A stretch of 64,000 bases of DNA from NCBI GenBank assembly GCA_000720375.1, contig JOAA01000011.1:124001-188000 (forward strand), given 5' to 3'. Below the pieces are notes generated by a model that saw only the letters and a program-made list of their open reading frames with translations, ran no database searches and was not told the origin of the DNA. The DNA comes from Rhodococcus rhodnii (lineage in GTDB: Bacteria; Actinomycetota; Actinomycetes; Mycobacteriales; Pseudonocardiaceae). A program made the translations under genes and the position numbers. This document shows positions 58,805 to 64,000 of the stretch, piece after piece (within the stretch, counting starts at the first letter, position 1; each line of letters starts with the position of its first letter).

Positions 58805-59167
58805 CACCCGGGATTCGAGCTGTAGGCCTGGTGAAGGCCTGCACACGCCACCCGGGGTTCCAGGCGGATGCTCGAAATCCGGGTGTGAAAGAGATGCGGC
58901 AGGGAGGCCACCAAGAGGAAGAGGGGGCCGCTCTCCCTTCCTCCCGCCTGGCCTGCCCGATGGGAACCACGGGCGTCAAGGGGTCCGTTTGGCCATCGCT
59001 CGGGGCTGGTCGTCGTAGGCGGACCCCTTGACACCCATGGTTTGCGAGGCACAGGCCAGACGGGAGGAAGGGAGCACGAAGGACCGGTCTGCGCTACCGC
59101 GCACTGGGGACGGCGGCGATCCGTATGGCCAACGTCGTGGCTGGTTTGTGTAGGCGGATCACCGCCG
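58805..59167. ncRNA. three large stem-loops in a gene-free region (candidate structured RNA or repeat element)
   Basis: Stem 1 pairs 58805-58820 with 58870-58885 (15 of 16 bp). Stem 2 pairs 58933-58955 with 59052-59074 (22 of 23) and encloses an inner stem 58975-58987 / 59020-59032 (13 of 13). Stem 3 pairs 59111-59123 with 59155-59167 (12 of 13). The loops of inner stem 2 and stem 3 are similar (GGCCA..CG, GGCTGGT, GTAGGCGGA) and their closing pairs differ in a compensatory way, GGTCCG/CGGACC against GATCCG/CGGATC. No open frame with a ribosome-binding site fits. Strand and function are unknown. Confidence 0.5.
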
Positions 59168-59237
59168 CAAAAAGAAGCTCCCTGCGGATTTTCCTTACGA
59201 ACAAAGGTATGCAGGCGTTGTCCTATGTGGAGGTATC

Positions 59238-59277
59238 AAAAGGGCGGCGATCCCCCGCCAGGGATCGCCGCCCTTTT
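59238..59277. terminator. strong terminator after fadE5
   Basis: AAAAGGGCGGCGATCCC and GGGATCGCCGCCCTTTT form a perfect 17-bp stem around CCGCCA, with T-runs in both directions. Confidence 0.93.
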
Positions 59278-59305
59278 CCTCGCCGCGGGAGCGGGGGCTT
59301 GAGCG

Positions 59306-61138
59306 TCAGAACGCCGCTTCGGGCAGCTCCATCAGGGAGTTGTCGGCCGCTTCGACGATCTTGCGGCCGGCCGAGAGCTCGGGCAGGACGTTGCGCGCGA
59401 AGAACGAGGCCACGGCTACCTTGCCCTCGTAGAAGGCCTTGTCGCGGGCCGACACGTCGCCGGACAGCGCCTTGAGCGCCACCTCCGCCTGGCGCAGCAG
59501 CAGCCAGCCGATCAGCAGGTCACCCGTGGACAGCAACAGCCGCACCGTGTGCTGGCCGACCTTGTTGATGTTCTGCGGGTCTTCCTGCGAGGAGGTCAGG
59601 AAGCCGATCAGCGCTCCGATGATTCCCTGCACGTCCTCGAGGGCCTGCTTCAGCAGGGCTCGCTCTTCCTTCAGGCGGCCGTTTCCGCCTTCGGTCGACA
59701 GGAATTCGTTGATCTCACCCGCGATCGCCGCCAGCGCCTGGCCCTTGTCCCTGACGATCTTGCGGAAGAAGAAGTCCAGCGACTGGATCGCCGTCGTTCC
59801 TTCGTACAGCGAGTCGATCTTCGCGTCCCTGATGTACTGCTCGATCGGGTAGTCCTGCAGGAAGCCGGAGCCGCCAAGGATCTGCAGCGACTGGGTCAGC
59901 TGCTCGTACGCCCGCTCCGAACCCACGCCCTTCACGATCGGCAGCAGCAGGTCGTTCACGCGTGCGTTCAGGTCCGAGTCCTCGCCGAGCGCGATGCGGT
60001 CCTGGAAGGTCGCCGTGTACAGGTACACCGCGCGCAGGCCCTCGGCGTACGCCTTCTGCAGCATCAGGCTGCGGCGCACCTCGGGGTGGTTGGTGATGGT
60101 CACGCGGGGCGCTGCCTTGTTCAGCATGTTCGGCAGGTCCGCGCCCTGCACGCGCTCCTTGGCGTAGTCCAGTGCGTTCAGGTAGCCCGTCGACAGGGTC
60201 GCGATCGCCTTCGTACCCACCATCATTCGGGCGTACTCGATCACCTGGAACATCTGCGCGATGCCGTTGTGCACGTCGCCGAGCAGCCAGCCCACCGCCG
60301 GGGTGCCGTGCTGGCCGAAGGTCACCTCACACGTGGCCGAGGCGTTCAGGCCCATCTTGTGCTCGACGTTGGTCACGAAGGCACCGTTGCGCTCGCCCAG
60401 TTCGCCCGTCTGCGAGTCGAAGTGGAACTTCGGTACCAGGAACAGGCTCAGGCCCTTGGTGCCCGGCCTGGTCTCGATTCCCGGCCCCTCCGGCCGCGCC
60501 AGCACCAGGTGCATGATGTTCTCGGTGATGTCCTGGTCACCGGAGGTGATGAAGCGCTTCACGCCGTCGAGGTGCCAGGTGCCGTCCTCCTGCTGCACGG
60601 CCTTGGTCCGCGCCGCGCCGACGTCGGAGCCCGCGTCCGGCTCGGTCAGCACCATGGTGGCGCCCCAGCCGCGGTCGATCATCAGCTCGGCCCAGTGCTT
60701 CTGCTCGTCGTTGCCGTTGCGGTGCACGACCTCGGCGAAGTTGGGGCCGGCCATGTACATGAAGATCGCCGGGTTGGAGCCGAGGATCAGCTCGGCCGCC
60801 GCCCAGGTCACCGACGGCGGGATGCCCAGGCCGCCGAGCTCGTTGCTCAGGCCGATCCGGTACCACTCGCCGTCCCACAGTGCCTGGTAGGACTTCTTGA
60901 AGCTCTCGGGGAGCGTCACCGAGAAGGTCTTCGGGTCGTACGTGGTGCCCTTGCGGTCACCCTCGACGAAGGAATCCGCCAGCGGGCCGGTAGCCACATT
61001 GTTCAGCTCCGACAGCACGCCACGCGCCGTCTCCTCGTCCGCCTCGGCGAACGGGCCGGTGCCGAGCCGCTCCTGGACGTTGAACACCTCGAAGAGGTTG
61101 AACTCCAGGTCGCGAACGTTGCTCTTGTAGTGGGCCAT
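59306..61138 (-). CDS. fadE5: acyl-CoA dehydrogenase, FadE5-like
   Basis: 610 residues from the ATG at 61138 (GGGGAG upstream). FAD-dependent acyl-CoA dehydrogenases insert the first double bond in beta-oxidation. The long form begins [19 protein letters not shown], like mycobacterial FadE5 (Rv0244c). Motifs include [46 protein letters not shown] and [31 protein letters not shown] with the catalytic region. In mycobacteria fadE5 adjoins fadA2-fabG4-htdX; here it is 25 kb away but keeps two copies of the same operator. Confidence 0.95.
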   Translation of the reverse strand: MAHYKSNVRDLEFNLFEVFNVQERLGTGPFAEADEETARGVLSELNNVATGPLADSFVEGDRKGTTYDPKTFSVTLPESFKKSYQALWDGEWYRIGLSNELGGLGIPPSVTWAAAELILGSNPAIFMYMAGPNFAEVVHRNGNDEQKHWAELMIDRGWGATMVLTEPDAGSDVGAARTKAVQQEDGTWHLDGVKRFITSGDQDITENIMHLVLARPEGPGIETRPGTKGLSLFLVPKFHFDSQTGELGERNGAFVTNVEHKMGLNASATCEVTFGQHGTPAVGWLLGDVHNGIAQMFQVIEYARMMVGTKAIATLSTGYLNALDYAKERVQGADLPNMLNKAAPRVTITNHPEVRRSLMLQKAYAEGLRAVYLYTATFQDRIALGEDSDLNARVNDLLLPIVKGVGSERAYEQLTQSLQILGGSGFLQDYPIEQYIRDAKIDSLYEGTTAIQSLDFFFRKIVRDKGQALAAIAGEINEFLSTEGGNGRLKEERALLKQALEDVQGIIGALIGFLTSSQEDPQNINKVGQHTVRLLLSTGDLLIGWLLLRQAEVALKALSGDVSARDKAFYEGKVAVASFFARNVLPELSAGRKIVEAADNSLMELPEAAF

Positions 61139-61181
61139 GGGTCGCTCCCCTGTGTGTCTGCGTTTCCGGGGCAGGCTTATG

Positions 61182-61219
61182 CTACTCGCCGGTAACAACA
61201 GGATATTACTTGCCGGTAA
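61182..61219. promoter_or_regulatory. two TetR-type operators upstream of fadE5
   Basis: CTACTCGCCGGTAA (61182-61195) and TTACTTGCCGGTAA (61206-61219) are 24 bp apart and match the palindrome at 35577-35590 and 32689-32702. Confidence 0.7.
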
Positions 61220-61272
61220 CCTGGGCAAGCCAATCCCGCCGATGTGGTGAAGGAAACCCTGGTGATCCGGGA

Positions 61273-62010
61273 TCAGTAGGGGTGATCTTCCTGGTTGACC
61301 GTGAGCACACCGGACCGGAACGCGACCGCCACGGCGTGCGTGCGGTCCCGTGCGGACAGCTTGCGCAGGATGCTCTTCACATGAGTGCGGACGGTCTCCA
61401 CAGATACGTACAGCACCTTGGCGATCGCCTGGTTCTCCAGGCCGTCCGCGATGAGCTGCAGCACCTGGTACTCGCGTCGGGACAGCGGCTGCTGGCCCTG
61501 GTTGGCCGAGACGGGCCCGCCCTTGCTCTTGGCTGAGCCGAGCGCGGGCGCCAGCGTGGGGTCGATGTACCGGCGTTCGGCATGCACCCGCTGAATCGCC
61601 TGGATCAGCTGCGGCGGCTCGCTGCGCCGGGAGATCACGCCGTGCACGCCTGCCGCGATCGCGCCCGCGATGTACTGCGTGTTGCGCTGTGTCTCGCGGA
61701 TCATCAGCAGCACGCCCAGCTCAGGATCGTTGCCGATCAGCATCCGGGACAGGTGCCAGCGCGGGTCCAACCCGGAGTCGATGATCACCGCGTGCGGCCG
61801 GAAGCGTTCACACAGCTGCAGTGCGGCGTGCGGACTGCCGGCCGCGCCGACCCACCGCAGTCCACGAGTCCGCATCACGAGCGCGGACAGCCCTTCGCGG
61901 ACGAGCGGAACCGAGTCGACCAAGGCGATCCCCAGTCCGCCTTCTGTCGACCGCCCGGTGACAACCGCTCCTGTCGGCCGCACCTGGCGGTGGTCGATGT
62001 TGTTCGCCAT
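61273..62010 (-). CDS. LuxR-type regulator with atypical receiver domain
   Basis: 245 residues from the ATG at 62010, with GGAGG 5 nt upstream. The N-terminal domain resembles a receiver with Asp32 (ALVDSVP) and Asp78 (VIIDSG), but the second acidic residue of the pair, the Thr/Ser after beta-4 and the conserved Lys after beta-5 (GVISRRSEP instead) are missing. Phosphorylation control is therefore doubtful. The LuxR output is clear: [23 protein letters not shown] followed by [17 protein letters not shown]. No histidine kinase lies nearby, which fits an orphan regulator. Confidence 0.85.
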   Translation of the reverse strand: MANNIDHRQVRPTGAVVTGRSTEGGLGIALVDSVPLVREGLSALVMRTRGLRWVGAAGSPHAALQLCERFRPHAVIIDSGLDPRWHLSRMLIGNDPELGVLLMIRETQRNTQYIAGAIAAGVHGVISRRSEPPQLIQAIQRVHAERRYIDPTLAPALGSAKSKGGPVSANQGQQPLSRREYQVLQLIADGLENQAIAKVLYVSVETVRTHVKSILRKLSARDRTHAVAVAFRSGVLTVNQEDHPY

Positions 62011-62194
62011 CCACGCCTCCACGCCGGGTCACTCGTCCGATAGTGCGACGTCAGGACACCTGACTCGTGACGTTGTCGGCGTCTGTGACCGCCGGTAACA
62101 CAAAAACTCACCCCCACGGGTGATAACAGATGTCCGATTCCCGGCGTGTGGACAGGAACCCGCGTCTGGTTCGGGCCGTTGCCGAGGCATGGAG

Positions 62195-62488
62195 ATGATG
62201 TGGGGCGTGTCACTTCCGGCGCTGGCCATGCTGTTGGTCGCGCTGGCGATCGGGGAGTTGGTCTGGCGGCGGATCCGGCGCTCCCGCAGGTCCGGCGCGC
62301 CCTTCTCCGGGGTCGCCTTCGACGAGTTCACGGCGTTCCTCCAGGGCAGCAAGCGGGTGGAGCTCGAGCAGCGCGTGACGCATTCCCTGATGCGCGAGGA
62401 GGAGCAGGACGGCGCGCCACCCCACCTTGTAGATCTCGACCGTGGCGTGGTCTTCCTCAATCGCCCAGACGGTGACAGCAAGAACTAG
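62195..62488 (+). CDS. small membrane-anchored protein (DUF6191-like)
   Basis: 97 residues from the ATG at 62195, chosen because GAGG lies 7 nt upstream; ATGs at 62189 and 62198 are alternatives. One N-terminal helix (SLPALAMLLVALAIGELVW) is followed by a basic stretch (RRIRRSRRSG) and a cytoplasmic domain with FDEFTAFLQGSKRVELEQR and HLVDLDRGVVFLNRP. I associate it with short actinobacterial DUF6191-type proteins, but not with certainty. Function is unknown. Confidence 0.65.
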   Translation: MMWGVSLPALAMLLVALAIGELVWRRIRRSRRSGAPFSGVAFDEFTAFLQGSKRVELEQRVTHSLMREEEQDGAPPHLVDLDRGVVFLNRPDGDSKN

Positions 62489-62532
62489 AACACGTTACAG
62501 TTGTGCCTCCTGGCAGTGCGGGGAAGGACGGC

Positions 62533-63408
62533 ATGCTGATGAAGTTCACGGTCGCCATCGCGTTGAGTCCGCTCGATCAGATCACCGAGCTCGCGCGTAC
62601 CGCACAGGAGTGCGGATATTCGGCAATTGCCTTGCCAGACTCGATTTTCTACCCCGAGAAGGTCGCAGCCGACTATCCATACACACCGGACGGTTCGCGG
62701 TTCTGGAACGCCGAGACGCCCTGGGCCGACCCCTTCGTCGCGGCCGCCGCGATGGGCGCCGTCACCGATGAGATCAGGTTCTACACCCAGGTACTCAAGC
62801 TCGGCCCGCGCAATCCGCTGCTGCTCGCCCGTCAGGTCCAGTCGATCGCCGTGCTGACCAACAACCGGTTCGGTCTTGGTGTCGGCATCGGCTGGACGCC
62901 CGAGGAGTTCGAGTGGTGCGGCGCGCCCTTCGAGAACCGCGGCGCGCGGGTCGACGAGTCGATCGAGGTGCTCAAGCTGGTGCTCGGCGGCGGCATGGTC
63001 GAGTACCACGGCCGGTTCTTCGACTTCGACAAGCTGCAGATGAGCCCGGCCCCCAGCGAGCGGGTGCCGATCTACGTCGGCGGGCACACCGAGCGCGGCC
63101 TGCGCCGGGCCGCCAGGGTCGGTGACGGCTGGAGCTCGGCGATGATCAAGTTCGACGACCTCAAGGCCACCATCGAGCGCCTAGCCCAGTTGCGCGCCGA
63201 GTACCAGCGGGCCGATGAGCCCTTCGAGATCCAGGCTGTGTGCATCGACCGGTTCGGCGTCGACGGATACCGCCAGCAGGCGGATATCGGTGTCACAGAC
63301 GTGCTCGTGGCGCCGTGGATGTTCTACGGCGTCGGGATGGACGGCGACCTGGCCGCCAAGCAGGACGGCATGAAGCGCTTCGCCGACGAGATCATGCACA
63401 AGCTCTGA
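62533..63408 (+). CDS. LLM-class F420-dependent oxidoreductase
   Basis: 291 residues from the ATG at 62533 (GGAAGG 5 nt upstream). The luciferase-like TIM barrel shows FTVAIALSPLDQITELARTAQE, YTQVLKLGPRNPLLLARQVQSIAVLTNNRFGLGVGIGWTPEEFEW and VPIYVGGHTERGLRRAARVGDGW, typical of the actinobacterial F420-dependent group. The cofactor F420 delivers hydride to an unknown substrate. It is followed 10 bp later by an NTF2-like gene, so the two are co-transcribed. Confidence 0.88.
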   Translation: MLMKFTVAIALSPLDQITELARTAQECGYSAIALPDSIFYPEKVAADYPYTPDGSRFWNAETPWADPFVAAAAMGAVTDEIRFYTQVLKLGPRNPLLLARQVQSIAVLTNNRFGLGVGIGWTPEEFEWCGAPFENRGARVDESIEVLKLVLGGGMVEYHGRFFDFDKLQMSPAPSERVPIYVGGHTERGLRRAARVGDGWSSAMIKFDDLKATIERLAQLRAEYQRADEPFEIQAVCIDRFGVDGYRQQADIGVTDVLVAPWMFYGVGMDGDLAAKQDGMKRFADEIMHKL

Positions 63409-63418
63409 AAGGACAGCC

Positions 63419-63871
63419 ATGACCGCCGTGAGTTGGCAGGCGACCGAGACCGAGCATCCGGCCCGCGACGCCTCCCGCAAGTCGATGAGCGCGGTGAGCC
63501 GGGGCGCGAAGGAGGAGTGGGTGGCCCTGTTCGCGCCCGACGCCGTGATCGAGGATCCGGTCGGCAAGTCCCCGATCGACCCGACCGGTCTCGGGCACCA
63601 CGGACACGAGGCGATCCGGGCTTTCTGGGACAAAACGGTCGCCACGGTCGAGCGGTTCGAGTTCGACGTCGTGGACTCGTTCGCCGGCGGCAACGAGGTC
63701 GCCAACATCGGCACGATCCACGTGTATCTGCCCGGTGACATGCGGATGGACACCCAAGGCGTGTTCGTCTACCGGGTCGGCGAGGACGGCTTGATCGTGT
63801 CCCTGCGGGCGTTCTGGGAGATGGACCGGGCACTGGGAACGCTGCGCAAGGCTAACGGTTCATCTACATGA
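63419..63871 (+). CDS. NTF2-like/ketosteroid-isomerase-like protein
   Basis: 150 residues. The cone-shaped alpha+beta fold is suggested by EEWVALFAPDAVIEDPVGKSPIDPTGLGHHGHEAIRAFWDKTVA, FEFDVVDSFAGGNEVANIGTI and LIVSLRAFWEMDRAL. The Asp in VIEDPVG occupies the position of an active-site acid in SnoaL/KSI enzymes. Such proteins isomerise or hydrate steroids and polyketides. Linkage to an F420 oxidoreductase and the lipid genes makes a steroid-like substrate possible, but this is inference. Confidence 0.82.
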   Translation: MTAVSWQATETEHPARDASRKSMSAVSRGAKEEWVALFAPDAVIEDPVGKSPIDPTGLGHHGHEAIRAFWDKTVATVERFEFDVVDSFAGGNEVANIGTIHVYLPGDMRMDTQGVFVYRVGEDGLIVSLRAFWEMDRALGTLRKANGSST

Positions 63872-63980
63872 AACCGAATCACGAATGTGACTCAGTTGTG
63901 GCCTAGACCTTCCCCAGCGCTGTCACGCATCCGTAAGACGTACGTCACAAGCCGCGCGCTTGGTCGACGTTGGAGGTGCG

Positions 63981-64000
63981 ATGGGCACACTGGACTGGGC
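63981..64000 (+). CDS. start of a further gene (cut by window edge)
   Basis: ATG at 63981 has GGAGG 4 nt upstream and reads MGTLDW before the window ends. Too short to identify; the 100 bp before it hold no other gene. Confidence 0.4.

Noticed and set aside
58317..58979. Minus-strand frames giving Gly/Ala/Arg repeat peptides
   Set aside because: Produced by the 17-bp tandem array, whose period is not a multiple of three; open in several frames at once.

Overview
The window is high-GC chromosomal DNA of an actinomycete. Frequent GTG/TTG starts, ATGA/GTGA overlaps, TTGTCCACA-type DnaA boxes, a septum-formation lipoprotein, DesK-type two-component genes and a mycobacterial-type fadA2/fabG4/htdX/fadE5 set point to Pseudonocardiales (Amycolatopsis/Kibdelosporangium/Lentzea-like). 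This placement rests on gene content only. I saw no rRNA, tRNA, insertion sequence, CRISPR array, prophage or biosynthetic gene cluster.

Layout. 1-5.5 kb: two tandem PhoX-type Tat-exported phosphatases, each preceded by three 11-bp PHO-box repeats, then a SigE-family sigma factor with a coupled membrane regulator. 5.6-9.9 kb: an SDR enzyme, then a minus-strand run trmB - nitric-oxide-synthase-like protein - amidohydrolase. The NOS-like protein has Tyr where the haem-ligating Cys should be, Ala for the substrate Glu, and no C-terminal pterin/dimer segment. 10-16.2 kb: an ABC-2 exporter pair, a TetR-SDR pair with its operator, a repeat patch and a NarL/DesK two-component system. 16.2-20.1 kb: an operon of dynamin GTPase - GrpE-like protein - dynamin GTPase. 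20.2-29.1 kb: pckG, an Asp-rich protein, a DnaA-box cluster, a septum-formation lipoprotein, DUF3311 plus a sodium/solute symporter, a MarR-GNAT fusion with a perfect operator, and a ROK kinase. 29.1-31.4 kb: a 22-bp periodic array, a 47-residue protein and an AAA ATPase bracketed by 19-bp inverted repeats.

31.4-36.8 kb is a lipid block: fadA2, fabG4, htdX, a TetR regulator and two SCP2-domain proteins. A palindrome close to TTACTCGCGAGTAG lies in both divergent promoters here and twice in front of fadE5 at 61 kb, so these genes probably form one TetR regulon for beta-oxidation or acyl-CoA processing. 36.8-40.5 kb: a MocR regulator, an aldo/keto reductase, an AraC regulator and a TIGR03086-type protein. 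40.5-44.1 kb: the three genes of a branched-chain 2-oxoacid dehydrogenase (E1alpha, E1beta, E2). 44.4-47.6 kb: an M20 peptidase, endonuclease V and ADP-ribosylglycohydrolase. 47.7-50.3 kb: a polar amino-acid ABC importer. 50.4-58.3 kb: a beta-helix membrane protein, SRPBCC and NYN proteins, a thioredoxin-NHL protein, a GroES-like protein and a VanW protein. 58.3-59.3 kb is about 1 kb without a convincing gene, holding 17-bp tandem repeats, DnaA-box elements and three large stem-loops, two of which look paralogous with a compensatory base-pair change. 59.3-64 kb: fadE5, an atypical LuxR-type regulator, a small membrane protein, an F420-type LLM oxidoreductase, an NTF2-like protein and the first codons of another gene.

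The best candidates for undescribed biology are the haem-ligand-less NOS-like protein, the dynamin-GrpE-dynamin operon, the repeated stem-loop and DnaA-box elements, and the shared lipid operator.
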